NCBI GenBank assembly: GCA_905250125.1
Contig: CAJNOL010001273.1
Span: forward strand, 1 to 64,000
Direction: 5' to 3'
Source of the DNA: Rotaria sordida
Taxonomy: Eukaryota > Rotifera > Eurotatoria > Philodinida > Philodinidae
Length of the DNA: 64,000 nucleotides
Shown: piece by piece, positions 47,114 through 59,964 of the stretch
Layout: each line of letters opens with the position of its first letter
Position numbering within the stretch: position 1 is the stretch's first letter
Notes under the pieces: generated by a model
The model's database searches: none
The model's input: the letters and a program-made list of their open reading frames with translations, nothing else
Told to the model about the DNA's origin: nothing
Program-made: the position numbers and the translations under genes

Positions 47114-47340
47114 TAAATGTTCACAAATGATTGAGACAAATAAAAAAAAACATAGTAACTATTCCTATTTCCCTTTAAGTAATTCTTCTTGCTTTCAATC
47201 ACTTATTTACCATGGTATGACAAACAATAACATTGTGGTGATATGACTATGTTCGAAATCTATTTTAGAAGAAAACATAAAAATTTGTTTTTTTCTGTTT
47301 ACTATAAGATGACAACATCTCGAATGAGTAGTTCGAGTAG

Positions 47341-47406
47341 AATGAATGTGGGTCTTGTCATTCTCTATCTGCATCCACACGTACACATATACCCACACTC
47401 TCATTC
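47341..47406. repeat. TGTGGG-like / CCCACA inverted pair
   Basis: GAATGAATGTGGGT and, 40 bp on, ACCCACACTCTCATTC; the outer edges are complementary. Inner sequence CATCCACACGTACACATAT. Diverged. Confidence 0.6.
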
Positions 47407-47641
47407 ATTAAGGATAAATAATCAAAATCAATTTCAAACTTTATTACTATAAAGAGAACAAATATGAGTATGTGAATAAATGTTTGGAAGTAGTGAAGAT
47501 CTAAACAGACATTCGCAACGATTTCTATTAGGAAGTAAATAAATCAATGAATCATATAATTTTATTTTATGAAAAAGAAAAATAACAAACCAACTATTAA
47601 ACAAATAAGAAAATACTTTTGTAATTTTATATATTCTTAGA

Positions 47642-48926
47642 TTATAGATTTAAGTTTTTTGTATGAAATGGATATGAAGCTATTCGAAATCGACCAATAC
47701 CATTTGTAAAAAAATCAACACGACAATAAATATAAGGATGTCCATCATCGATAATGTATGTTTCTTCAATATCATCATTTTTAAACCAATGACTCAAGTC
47801 AACATGATGATCAATTGTTATAATATTGAAAAGAAATATATTTATTCGTGGCATATGAATAAGTATATCTCTATGAAGAACAGTACCATCAATAAATGTT
47901 GATCGATTTTCAACATCGAGACATAAAGTTAGTTCTTCTATATTCGGCATTCGTCGAAGTAATGGTACTATCAAATTATCATATTCTTCTGTTGGCATAG
48001 TTGAAAACAAGGCAAATGTTGTCAAATTAGGTAGACTATTCTAGAAAAAATAGCAAGGAAGAAACATATAAATTAAAACATTTTAAAGGAAAGAATTTTT
48101 TTTCTACCTGATTAGCAATATTCAATGATGTAGCTTCAATAGAATCAATAGTAATGTTCAAAATTTTCATTTGACTGAAACGACCATCGAGTAGACGCAA
48201 ACAATCATCTATCGTATTTACATTAACATTTAATTCGACTATAATTGATGATGAACACATAGTCAATGGTAAAGCATTTTGTCGCATCCATGTATCCAAA
48301 TGAAGATATTTTCCATTAATATTCAAATGAGTTAAATGATGACAGACAGAAAAAAGACGTGCATATCCATTTTTATTCAAATCCATTTGTGGTATTGTCA
48401 TATGACTATAATATTCAATAGTAGAGACTTCAAGATGTGTAATCCGTTTAAAGATATGTACGATAGTTGAATCATCTAAGCACAAAAATTAAAGAATGAT
48501 TTACAATGATTGAATTGTTTGTATTTCAATATCAACAAATTTTATACCTGCTAAATATTTTAGAAAAGCTTCAGGTTTGATTGAATTTAAAATTAATTTA
48601 TGAAGTTTAGGATAATCACAAATAAGAAGAATACGTTCCATTGACGATGGTTCAACACGAAGAGATTGAATATTGTTATGAATTCGTGGTAATATAAATA
48701 AACAAAATCGATCGAGTATAACATCAGGCAAAGAATGTCGTTCATCATATGATGCTTTAATTGTTAAATCGAGAAAATGAGTAAAAGTAGGATCACATAC
48801 CAATCGATTAAGTCGTTTGTTAACACCCAAAATTGAAAAGAGCACATCGACTCTTGTGAGTTTATTGAAAATTTCAATAAGCATCTTATCAGGCAAATCG
48901 AGTAGTTGAAAAGTTGAATAATTCAT
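47642..48926 (-). CDS. F-box protein with leucine-rich C-terminal region
   Basis: Three exons: 48926-48548 (donor GTATAA), 48475-48108 (acceptor TTTGTGCTTAG, donor GTAGAA) and 48040-47642 (acceptor TTTTTTCTAG). Phases 1 and 0 are consistent, giving 381 residues. The F-box is at residues about 7-48 (LLDLPDKMLIEIFNKLTRVD and onward to NKRLNRLV), with the usual LP...I...L pattern that binds Skp1. The rest has spaced leucine/isoleucine segments (ITHLEVSTIEYY, LTHLNINGKYLHL, MKILNITIDSIEA, NIEELTLCLDVE) resembling irregular LRRs for substrate binding. The expected role is as a substrate receptor of an SCF ubiquitin ligase. The open frame extends upstream to 49070, but ATG at 48926 starts the recognisable protein. 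Introns are very short (72 and 67 bp). Confidence 0.85.
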
Positions 48927-49070
48927 GATTGATTTTATTCTATAATTCTTCACGATGCGTATGTAGAATATATATGTATGTATGTTAAATGCATGCGACC
49001 GCCATTTCAATAAATGATGCTTTGTTAAGCTAATTACTTTGAATATCGTCCAGTTTGAAAAAATATACAC

Positions 49071-50925
49071 AATATTTTTTCATTGGTTTGTTTTGGAATT
49101 GAGATCATATATAGGAGGTTGATGAATAAAGATCCTCAATTTTATTTGTCTAAAGAGAGATAGAAGAAATAAAAAGCACAAGAACATTCTTTACATTAGT
49201 TTTACTATTTAAACTTATCTTTTGAAATAAAACAAAAAAGGAAACTGGCGATATGATAATTTTGTAGAAAAAAAACATGATTAGATTGAAAAATTCATAA
49301 AATGATGTTTACTGATTAGGGTGTGAAACATGAACATAGTTTGAGAATTAACCTGACATTAAATTAAATGCTAATAAAATAACAAATGACAATCGACAAA
49401 AAAAACCAATTCATATTCATGTCATATTTTTTATTCATAACAATATTTAAACAGTGATTACCGGGACTTGTTTGTTTGGGATTTATTTATAATGATGATA
49501 TTTCAGCACACTGACACTCACACCCTTATCTTCACTCATATCATGTATTTACTGAAGAACTATACGGAATTTATCTCAAAATGCTTAAGAACTTATTGAT
49601 AAGTCCCGGTAGGGTGTGGGTAATAGAAGATGTACACCCACACCCTATCAAATAATGTCTATTCAAATTGGTCTAGTACTTTGGAAACTAGGGAGTATGT
49701 AACTTAGAACCACCACAATCAATATTCGACTCTGGCCGAGGTTCATATTAGTTAGTTTTATGTTTCATTAAGTTATGCTTGGTTCCCATTGCCTGGTAGC
49801 AATCATCATAGAGAATGAATTAAATAATGCATAGTTTCTAATATGAATAATAATGGGGCTCTCTCCATAAATAGATAAACATTAGATGATCATGCCATGC
49901 AAACTTTTTCTTCTATTCAGAGGATTTATTTTATTGGTTTTTATCACAATGCATTGAGTTCGAATGATACATATGAATGAATAGCAGTTTTGACATACCA
50001 CTTAGAAAAAAATATAAATAACAAATGAAATTTTTTTCAAATGAAAACTTGAATTGATCATTTAATAGAACATATTGAATATTCTACAAAATCAAGTTTC
50101 TCTACACGAATAGAATTAAAATGTATTGAGTGGATAGAGTATACCCTTCTACAATACCTAATTATTATTCACAATCCCACTAACAGAGATGACTGGAAAA
50201 TAAGAAATGATCCAAAAATTGACTATGTCAACAATTGTCCATTGGACAACACAAATAGAATTCTTATGATTTTGAACATTGACATTACAAAGAGTACTTG
50301 CTTATTGATACAGTACTGTTGTTTTATATTGCAGACAATTGCATACAAGACAAGCAATATTTTGAGAATAAATATTACTACTACACTGATCGTTGTTGCG
50401 AGGACATAATTGAGACATCAACTCATGACATTGAGTGTTGCTACGTTCAATATTTCAAATGATATTATGTCTAGCTTCTTCTTTTTCTTCGTATTTTTAA
50501 CATCGATTGTATTGTTTCCTTTTTAGCAATAGAGTTGTTCAGTATTTATTTAATAGGTTAGAATGATAACTCTATTTTATAACGAGAAAAAAAAACCTCT
50601 ATATGTTAGTAATGAGAACGATAAATGAACATTCATTCTTAATAAAGTTACCGACGAAGTCCTATCTATCAGGAAAAAAAAATAAATATGATATTTAATT
50701 TTCTCAGTAAAATAAATCAAAACTCATCTTTATTAATAATAAAATATGACTCACTAGTTAAAAAGGAATGATTCAATATGAACTAATAGTATAAAAATAT
50801 TAGAAGATAGACCAACACACTGAATGTTAATCAAATTGTCGTAAATGATAAATATAATGATCAACTGTTAATCGACATTGAAGGTCGAGAAAATATAAAT
50901 AATTATCTAAAATAGCATTTATTCA
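49071..50925. other. Intergenic, no gene; telomere-like fragments at 49505-49527 and 49610-49647
   Basis: AT-rich spacer. Only the hairpin listed separately and a lone C-rich arm (CTGACACTCACACCCTT, about 49511-49527) stand out. Confidence 0.45.
49610..49647. repeat. Minimal TGTGGG / CCCACA hairpin with TA at both edges
   Basis: TAGGGTGTGGGT, a 12-bp spacer, then ACACCCACACCCTA: a 38-bp unit with perfect inverted ends. It is the cleanest example of the family's minimal form; TA at each edge could be part of the repeat or a 2-bp target duplication. Confidence 0.85.
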
Positions 50926-50928
50926 TCT

Positions 50929-51918
50929 TTACCAGGATGATAATTCGATTTCAATCGGATAAATTTGTCTGTTAATTCTTTCAACTTTGAAACATGCATT
51001 TGGTAAAATCAGTACTTCTTCTTCTTCAGGAAATTCCGATATCGATGATATATCAAGTACATATTCATCTTTTTTCAAATGATACACACAAATAATAGCT
51101 AATTTATCTGTTGATGAAATAGAAATAAATTTTTCAGCAATTTGACGCGATTTTGATGTTGATAGAAATGCTTTGTTTACAATATAATCACCAACTTTGT
51201 ATTGATCGAGATCTTTATTCGTTACAAAGAGTCCACGATAAGTTGTGCCCATCCATCTATATTTATCAAGTTGTTCTGATTTATGAAGAGTTTTACCAAA
51301 TTTAACAAACCATGTCTCTCTTTCTTCTTCTGTATATCTACGAGAGGAAAGTTGAGCATGACAAGTATTCAATACTTTGTAAAAATCCGTTTCAGCTGTA
51401 TATGCACGTATCAAGTATTTTATATCGTTTGTTTGTTCGGCTTTAAGTAATAAATGATAGATTTGATCTATTCCTTGAATATTGCGTAAATCTGTAACAT
51501 TAGATATAGCTTTATTTGCTTCTTCTAAATTGTTAAATTTTTTACTAAGAAAAATATGATCACAAGCTGTTTGAAATCCTTCTGCTCCAGTTATCATCCA
51601 TTCAAAATCAGGTTTTTCCGAGATAAATCATTCATTTGCATTGTTAAATGATCGTCGGAAAAGTAATTTGATTTGTTCATTACAAGCTTCGTCTTCAGGT
51701 GTTTTATTGTTATTATTGAGTTGTCTTCGAGATGCGCCACATTCAAGTAACACTTTAACGATATCTGGATGTCCAAAATAGCAAGAAGCATGAAGTGCAG
51801 TTGAGCCATTTGGTTCTAATTGATTAATTTCATCTAATGATAATGTTTTTAGAAGACTCTTCACTTTTTTCAAATCACCATTGCAGCATGCTTTGTAAAG
51901 TTCACTCTCATTATTCAT
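50929..51918 (-). pseudogene. Ankyrin-repeat / ADP-ribosyltransferase (ART) protein split by an in-frame TGA
   Basis: ATG at 51918 opens a frame of 96 codons with about two ankyrin repeats (LYKACCNGDLKKVKSLL and GSTALHASCYFGHPDIVKVL). TGA at 51630-51628 follows NANE, and the same frame then stays open for 232 codons to 50929 with no GT...AG intron in between. The second part is an ART domain. Counted from ATG at 51597, it has arginine of the R-S-E motif at R121 (TTYRGLF), FLSTS at 144-148, and an acidic FPEEEEVLILP at 189-199 supplying E-x-E. R-S-ExE is the signature of arginine-specific mono-ADP-ribosyltransferases, which use NAD+. All catalytic motifs are intact, so the stop may be recent, may be read through, or the ART part may start independently at 51597. 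Ankyrin-ART fusion is known in bdelloid gene families (general knowledge, not checked). Confidence 0.75.
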
Positions 51919-52253
51919 TCTTTTGCTTCTCTCGATAGACGCTATGAAAAAGTTTCTATGCGTATGTATTGCACAGAAGGTTATAAAAGATTGTTTTTTT
52001 AGTTACAAATAAAAAACAACATACTTCAAATTTGTATGTAATGAAGTAGAAAAGAAAGAAAAATCTTTCATGGCAACATTGACATCGTGGGTACGCAAAA
52101 AAACAAGGAAGCTAAGGAACACATTAATGATCGTATCTCTAACTCTATAAGAAAAAAAAAATATTTTGTTTTTTTGTTTCATACATTATCAATGGATAAT
52201 GAGCAGAAGAATTACAACAGTCACAAACGATTGATGTTTTAAAAGAGTGACTA

Positions 52254-53243
52254 AAGGGTGTCCCAAAAGTTTTGATCCCTCTCAGTAAAATTAATAATAT
52301 CTATATCAAACTTATATGAAGGTATCGATCAAATTATGTCATTTTGTAGAGGAAGAGAAGAGCTATCATCTGAAAAAAAACACAGTTCGAAATACATATA
52401 TTTATTGCAAAGTTATAGTCATTTTACTAATTTTGAGTGAAAATTTTTACGTTGTATTTTTTGAAAAAATAAAAAAAGTTTTTGCAATGTTTGAGTCATC
52501 AACGTCAGTCAAAATATGATTTTCTACATTGTCTCAGTATATATTTTTATATGATTCGGTAAAATTCGACAAACTCTACCAGAATATGGATATCCAAAAA
52601 AATTTGGATCCTCTTTTCAATACAAAACTTGAAAGAAATCAGCTAGACTAATAAAAATCTGGCATATGATACATTGTGGAGTATACTTAACTTTCAATAA
52701 CTTTGGTAGATCGACTGTTCAGTCTATTATTTTACATTTTCAGATACTTTGTTACGTACTGTAGGTGAAAATACTGTTTCCAAGCTTCAAAAACAGATCA
52801 ATAGTTGATTAACTCAAGTTATTGAAAGTTAAGCATGCTCTCTTTAATGCAAGATATATGAGATTTTTATTATTAGTCTTTCTGCTTTTCTCCCAGCTTA
52901 GCATCAGAAACGGGATCAGCAAACTTATTGATAATCATATCCTTGTAGAGCTTGACGAACACTATCGAACTATATAAAAAAGTCTGGAAAATAATATTTC
53001 ACTTCAAGTATTATAAGAATATTTTTGTTTTTTTGAAAAAATGCAATGTAAAAATTTTCACTCAAAATTAGTAAAATGACTATAACTTTGCAATAAATAT
53101 ATATATTTCGAACTATGTTTTTTTCAAATGATAGTTCTTCTCTTCCTCTACAAAATGACATAATTTGATCAATACCTTCCTATAAGTTGGATATAGATAA
53201 TATTGATTTTACTGAGAGGGATCGAAGCTTTTGGGACACTCTT
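52254..53243. mobile_element. TA-flanked fold-back element with about 260-bp arms
   Basis: The ends are AAGGGTGTCCCAAAAGTTTT and, inverted, AAGAGTGTCCCAAAAGCTTC, bordered by TA at 52252-52253 and 53244-53245. The arms (about 52254-52510 and 52985-53243) are closely complementary, and a second inner inverted repeat surrounds AACTTTCAATAACTT. Frames at 52316-52519 (+) and 52970-53161 (-) encode the same peptide because they are the two arms. No transposase. Consistent with a non-autonomous mariner-type element. Confidence 0.85.
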
Positions 53244-53249
53244 TATTTT

Positions 53250-54355
53250 TAACGATCAATAGTGAATTGTAATATAATCGTTTTTTGTTTTATCATTCAA
53301 TCATTTACGAAATTTACATTTGTTTTCTACTACATAATCAAACTAGATTCAACTCTATAAGTTTCTCTAGAAAATTTCTCTATTGGTTATCATTGTCTCC
53401 CAATATCTTTATTCTTTATCGTTGATAGATTGAGAATTTTTTCTTAGAATTAGATTTTCGATAATAGTGCATTGATTACAACAAGCTCTATGTACAAGAA
53501 ACAATATTAATTAGCCATTTTGCTAAGTCATTTTCTTTTCTAAATGTTATGATGCTTCATGAAGAGAATAGCTAAAGGCGTTGGACAGGAAAAAAATCGA
53601 TGTAAAATATACAATAAACATTAAGAAAACTTCGAAATAATTTGCATTGAGTTGGAGAAAGAATTCGATAAATAGTTTTACAATTACTTATTCGCTATAA
53701 AAGATCGTATGTCAATGAAGTATTGCATCCGAAAGTGAGATAAGAAAATCAAACCACGAAGATGATAAATACGAAAAAGATCGTTTGATTCATGCCGCTG
53801 ATACAAATGTTTAGACATATGAGACACGTGTAATCCGAAAGTTACATACATGAATAGAACTACAGATAAGAATGTAAAAAATAAAACTTACTTTTCGTCA
53901 AATTACAAATGTAAGGATATCTTTTTAGATCGAAATAAAATTTTCACACTCATATATAGATCACTAAAGTTAAGAATATAAAATCTATGATTGAGCAAGG
54001 TTCGATAGTACAAAAATCCATAGAGATGAGAAAACTCAATTGTCAGATAGATGAATAAATTCATATAGGAGTGCTAATGTAAACTTTGAACAGCAGAATT
54101 AACCATAGAATTTTTCAAACAATGAATATAAAAAATAAAATTACAGACATGACAATGTTATAAGAGAATTTCTCTGATTTCGACAAAGTTCTGAACGATA
54201 ATATACTTTAAAATTGGTTATCTGAAAGTTGAACATTAAAATCAAACTATGAATAATAACACAAAGAAAATTTCATTCAACAACATCGATAACAACTTTA
54301 CTTGAATCATGAATGTGTCACATATGATGACATAGTAAACAAACAAAGTATCTGA
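53250..54355. other. AT-rich intergenic stretch, nothing seen
   Basis: No supported gene or repeat. Confidence 0.45.
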
Positions 54356-54508
54356 AAAGAGGCTGAGCCTTTGGAAGATTCACTAAAACAAGGCGAATTC
54401 AATCATGTGCAAGCTGTGTACGCGTTAAAAAAAGCTGGAGCTGATGATTTGGTACCGATCAATGAAGAAATTGCAAAGACAATGGAACAAGTATCTACCA
54501 TTCAATAG
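54356..54508 (+). other. Coding-like 50-codon fragment, unknown
   Basis: An open frame between two stops with protein-like composition (EDSLKQGEFNHVQAVYALKK, then AGADDLVPINEEIAKTM) and balanced codon use unlike the AT-rich surroundings. No ATG at its start. It may be an orphan exon or gene relic. No family recognised. Confidence 0.25.
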
Positions 54509-54790
54509 AAGCGATCGCATACTGAACGTGAACTCACAGACAGTCCACAACAATAAACAGTGATGAAAGAATTTGATTCGAATGTAAAATTACAAAATCA
54601 TCGATAGAATTTTTACTAAAATCATGATTAAACAAGTTTGAAAAACAATCCTCAGCAAGTTTCTTCTGTTTTTTTTTTACTTATGTAAAAACTAATCATT
54701 CAATTATACTACATTCACGGGAAAAAGTGAAATCACAGTTCGAATTAGATGACGGGTAGAATAACAAATGTGTTTATTTTTACATTTTGC

Positions 54791-57425
54791 TTATTTTTGT
54801 TTTTCATTGATATTGTAGAGCGAATTGATAATCGTTTGAAAGCGTTGTCGTGCGATTACTCGTCGTGTTTTGAACGTTGTTGTGATTAGGCCATTCTGTT
54901 GTGAGAATGGTTCATGATGAAGATAAATATTACTCATTGTTTCAAAATATTTCAATTTATTTTCTTTAGCCAAACGCAACAAATCAGTCATAATTAATTG
55001 TTTTAACTCATTGTTTTTGCATAATTCTTCAAATGTTTTTGTTCCTGCCGAAGTAAAATTCTTTAGTACATACTCTTCATCTGGTACAACAATGGCCACT
55101 ACTGTTGTTTCCGTTGAACAACCATCGATAAAGATTTGAGAAATCCATCGAGATTGAAGATAGATATCTTCTAGACGTTCAGGTGCAATATATTCACCTT
55201 GATTCAATTTAAAAATATGTTTGCTGCGATCAATAAGGCGTAATGTACCATTGGCTGTCCATTCACCAATATCACCAGTATGTAACCAGCTGGCTTCACC
55301 TATTGTTTCTCGTGTTTTTATCTCATCACCATAATAACCTAGTCAAAAATAAATAAATAAAGAATCCAAAAGTTCAAATTTAGAAGTATATGAAAATACT
55401 TGACATTGACTCTCCATATGAAAACTATCTAGGATTTGAAATTTCTAACAAATGTACAACAGCCGGTCAACAATTGATCCTTTTTATCTACTTCTGTATA
55501 ATCTATTGATCATTGGAGAAAAAAAAAACGATGCATTTGAATTATCTGATACTATTCACTCACTAAACTATTCGAAGCTTTTGAAGATCAGAAAAGTCTC
55601 CTCTGATAAAATAGAACTTACCTTTAAAAACATTAGGTCCACGAATACAGATTTCACCTTGATTATGTTCACTTCGATAATTTGTTCCAGGTACATCGAT
55701 TAGTTTGATTTCAACTGTACATAAAGATGTTCCAACTGTTCCACATGACTTATCAATTACGTGTGTAGTCGTTCCCACACCAGTTGATTCTGTTTGTCCA
55801 AAGAGTTCATAGATTGGAATATCGAATGCAATATGAAAAAAATGTAATACATCACGTGAAATTGGTGCCGATGCAGATAACATTACTGACACTTTACCAC
55901 CAAAAAGTTGTCTCACTTTTCGAAAAATAATACGTGAAAGGAGTGATGATTCATCTTTACGTAATGCTTGTTCGACAAGAAATCGTTTCACTTTATTTTT
56001 ATTGACTTCATTCATAACTTTATCGTATACCTTATTCAAAATCCGAGGTACCATATAAATACGAGTAGGTTTCACGAATGCATAGTATTCAAAGAGTTTG
56101 TCAGGAGTTGGACAAAAAACAATTTGACAACCATGACTAAGCATAAGCAATAATGCAGCTTGTTCATAGAGATGTGCCATAGGTAAAAACGAACAATGTC
56201 GATCGTTGGAATTCATTAAGATATTGGCTCGACCTTCACGATCAGCTATAGACTTCATTCCTGTCGTGAAGTTATCGTGAGTTAACATGGCAATCTTTGG
56301 ATCACCTACAATAGATATTAAATAGTTTCTCTATGTAAACTGCTTATATTCCGAAAAGATCAAAGAAAGAATAGATCAGAGCATTAAAGGAGAGATGTTT
56401 TTAATCCTGTTTTTTCTTTTTAGTGAGTTATATAGTATTAAAAAATAAATGCAGAACAACATAATTAGCATCGTCATAGTTAATTTTGCATACAATTTCT
56501 TTTTGCCATCAAAACGAGTTTAGACCGTTGTGTGAAAATAATTTTTCACAGTTATCTTTTAGAGTCAAGAAAAAATCAACTACTTTTTTAAGAAAACAAT
56601 CCCGTTCTGGAAAATGAAACTGATTAGATGAACTTTATCGATTGAGTTTTATAATCTATTTGAATAAAAAACAAAACAAAAAAGGCAATGCTACTTCTTA
56701 CCGGTTGTTCCACTTGTCAAAAGAAATGTAGAAATACTATTTGGATCAACGGTGGGTCGTGGACGTATATTGGTCTTATTCATTGCCTTTAAAATAGATG
56801 AAAAACTTCGAATTTTCCTATGTTCACCATTTTGTACTTCGTCCATAACAATAATTTCTTTGATTTGATCATTTTCGAGCAATTGCTTTTCGATTGATCG
56901 AATTCGTGTCAAATTATCGACAACGAGTATTTCAGATTGAGTCCTTCGAAGTGAATCTATTACTGTGCTTGAATCATAACTTGTGAAGAGACCAACCACA
57001 ATAAAACCATACATATAACAACCATATTCAACAATGACATACTCTGGTCTATTGACTGACATTATGGCGACTTTCGAATTCATAGGAATAAGTTTTGTTT
57101 CTGTCCATAAATAAGAACCAATGTAACGTGCTCTTTCTGATACCATTGAATAAGACAACCAACGAATAGGTTCTGTTTTATTTTCCGATTGAACAAGACC
57201 TATACATGGACCATCTTTCGAAAGAGCTTGACCATGATCTAATACATCACCAAGTGTACGCACATTAGGATAGATTGATTTGTAATATGACCAAATATCA
57301 ATATTCTTGTACAATGTACATCGGCGAATATGTTCGATGGGATCTATTTCGACTGTTTGATTGTTGATATCGATACCGTCGTCATACTTTAGTCGAGTGA
57401 GCGATGTGCGTGTTTCTGTACTCAT
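54791..57425 (-). CDS. Long-chain-fatty-acid--CoA ligase (ACSL type)
   Basis: Three exons: 57425-56702 (donor GTAAGA), 56305-55622 (acceptor TATTGTAG, donor GTAAGT) and 55338-54791 (acceptor TTTGACTAG). All junctions are phase 1 and give 651 residues. The AMP-binding P-loop TSGTTGDPKIAMLTHDN is built across the first splice site. Exon 2 holds YELFGQTESTG (adenylate-binding) and GEICIRGPNVFKG. Exon 3 holds LHTGDIGEW and the long-chain ACS signature LIDRSKHIFKLNQGEYIAPE, then the C-terminal lysine motif (TTTFKTRR). The enzyme activates long-chain fatty acids to acyl-CoA with ATP, usually at the ER or mitochondrial outer membrane. Most animal ACSLs are 660-740 residues with an N-terminal membrane anchor; none is obvious here, so an upstream exon may be missing or this is an anchorless form. 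ATG at 57425 is the first in frame. Confidence 0.92.
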
Positions 57426-59320
57426 ACTTCGTTGCTAATAAGAAAATATTGATATCACTTACTCATATATTAAGCAGTTAGTTCATGTAAATTACAACTA
57501 AACCTACTGAACTTGCTGGTCACAGATTGAATTGACGTTGACAGATATTAGAATAGAAAAGGTTTGATAAATACTTATTCCGAACCAATTCAAAGAATAT
57601 AATGAGCGATATATTGAGAAAAAGATCTTTATTCGAATCTTTTTCGTAGAAAAGTTCTCCTGTTTTCTAGTCAAATATTTGTTCAGAACACTTATTTCAA
57701 AATCCGATTATGATTAAAAGAAAAAACTTTAGTTTTCGATTACGATTGTATTGAATCTAATCCTTTCTGCATAGACAGAATTCTTTGGTCTAGAAAGTAC
57801 CAGAGTTGAGTTATAAAATGACGCTAAAACTGGCTTATCTTATCAATGAACAGCACGAGAAAAGTCTTTGGATTTGAAGCGCGAAGATAGATCCAGAATA
57901 CGATAATGATAATGCATTCACAATTCTGCCTCAGACAAAAAAGTTTCGTAAGCATAATGAAATTACACTACTACGCAGTCTCTATAGAGAGCGTTAATTC
58001 TAATAGATTTTTGGATCCAGTAAGTATTTAACCTAATAGTCGGACATCATTTTTTTCAAGCAATTTTCACACTATCAAGTCAAGACTTCCGTCTAACGAT
58101 GGATGTATTGCGTACTGGAAATGCTGTATTAGCAATAAGCGACTGTGAATATTCCTTACTATCGTAAGGTTAATTTAGAAAAATGTAAAATAATAACATC
58201 AATAATCCTTGCTTGAAGAACAACACTGTTACCTGTATTATCATGTCAGAATAGTTTGATTTTGACCAAAAGGTAGGATGAGTCAATCGAGTCATAAATA
58301 CAACAGACAAGTTGAATTCATTTTGTCTTAAAATGCGATTAAGAGAAGTGCTGATCGGAATTCTGAAGGACGTCACTCGATTTATGGCCATTCAATAGAC
58401 TAGTCTTATATCGTTATTTGAATCTAGAAAATAGTAAAACGACTATGTCAGATATGAACTGTTCGGTAAATATGATTTAACGTTTGTAGAACCATGACGA
58501 TTGTTCACGAAGCCTCTATCGATAAATTTAATGGGCTTCTGCTGATGTGTTGTTGAATTATTTTGATTCTCTCAAGGAGACAAAAAAAGATAACCTATTG
58601 ATGACTAACATGTGGAAGGACCGACAATCTAACGCAAACAACTTGAGATATATTGTGTCTCTACTCGTTCTTTTTCACCAAAGAAGAAATTCAGTAATAC
58701 TAAACTACACTATGTAAGATAAGGGACACCAGTTTGTGAAGTCGTATACTTTGAAGGACAATGAACGAAGACGTATTCCAATAGTTGAATTAATTCGTCA
58801 GCTGAATATTAGTCACAAGTAACGTTCATTGGATACTGATTTACTTGTACCTAGACAGAATTGATACTTTGTGCTTTACTATAGTTGTCATTAAATATAA
58901 TCTACGATATTTAACGCCATCTCTGTTAGATTAAATATGCATCACGATGAAATTATTTTAAGTATAAATGAGATCACTTATGTTGTATCTGTCAGTCCAC
59001 ATCGTAGTATGTAGAGCAGTAAGGCGAAATGTCAATTAGTCTGTGGCTAAAGATAAGAAGTCACGTAAAAATAATGAGAGAAATGGATTTTTTCTCATCT
59101 TAGAATCGCAGACGACCAGAACGCAAAAATACAATACGGTACCATAAAGTAGACAATGGTTTTAAAAACACGTTATAGACAGACACACAGACAAAAGAAT
59201 TAATGACTGTTATGCAGATCCTAGACTATTCAGTGTAGGGAATAATAATGAGTGTATGTTGACATAAAGGACATCCTCCAAAAATGGCCTGATTTGGATG
59301 TCGCTCCCCCTTATCTCCTC
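57426..59320. other. Intergenic, no gene seen
   Basis: No recognisable coding or RNA gene. The short minus frame at 58170-58391 is unsupported. Confidence 0.45.
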
Positions 59321-59323
59321 GGT

Positions 59324-59343
59324 CTTATAGGGTGTGGATGTGA
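59324..59343. repeat. Single TGTGGG-like arm
   Basis: TATAGGGTGTGGATGTG without a clear C-rich partner. It has the same AGGGTGTGG edge as the paired copies, so is probably half of one. Confidence 0.45.
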
Positions 59344-59858
59344 ATTAAATAAAAAGCGAATTAACAATCTGAATGAAGCAAAACATAGAAGAACATACAA
59401 ATAGATAATGAATAAAAACGAAAAAATAAATAAATAAATAATCTGTTTTTGTACAATTTCTTATTTTATGTAAATTTTGGAATTGTCTTTAAGTTTTTTT
59501 TTTGTCATTTTTTTTTTAAATGTGAACGGAGGTTAATCTAATTTAGATTAAGTTAAGAACAAAACAATAAAAAATATGCCTCCCTTTTCGTCTTAAATGT
59601 TTTGAATAAGAAATAATATGCTTGATTTCGTTTGAGCTTTTTAAGCAGAAAATCGATAATTATTTAATAAGATTAAATGAACTTGCTTTATTTGAATTTG
59701 TTTATAAGAAATAATGTTATTGATTGAGACAAAAAAAATGAGCTTGTTTTTGGAGTTTTTGCTTTAGAAAAATAGAAAATGAACTCGTTTTAAAATAGTT
59801 TTAGAAAAAAGAAAAATATGTGAATTTATTTTTAAGATCTTGTTTTAAGAATAAAGAG

Positions 59859-59964
59859 AGAGTGTGTCGAGGTGGGGTGAGGGTGTGAATTGTGAGTGTG
59901 CGGATGTGAGCGTGAGTATGCATGAATAGTAGATCATCTGGACACCCCATACCCACACCCTATA
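59859..59964. repeat. TGTGGG-like / CCCACA inverted pair
   Basis: A diverged G arm (GTGTGTCGAGGTGGGGTG, GTGAGTGTGCGGATGTGAG), a spacer, then CACCCCATACCCACACCCTA. Confidence 0.65.

Noticed and set aside
52316..53161. Two similar short proteins on opposite strands
   Set aside because: They are the two inverted arms of one fold-back element, not a duplicated gene pair.
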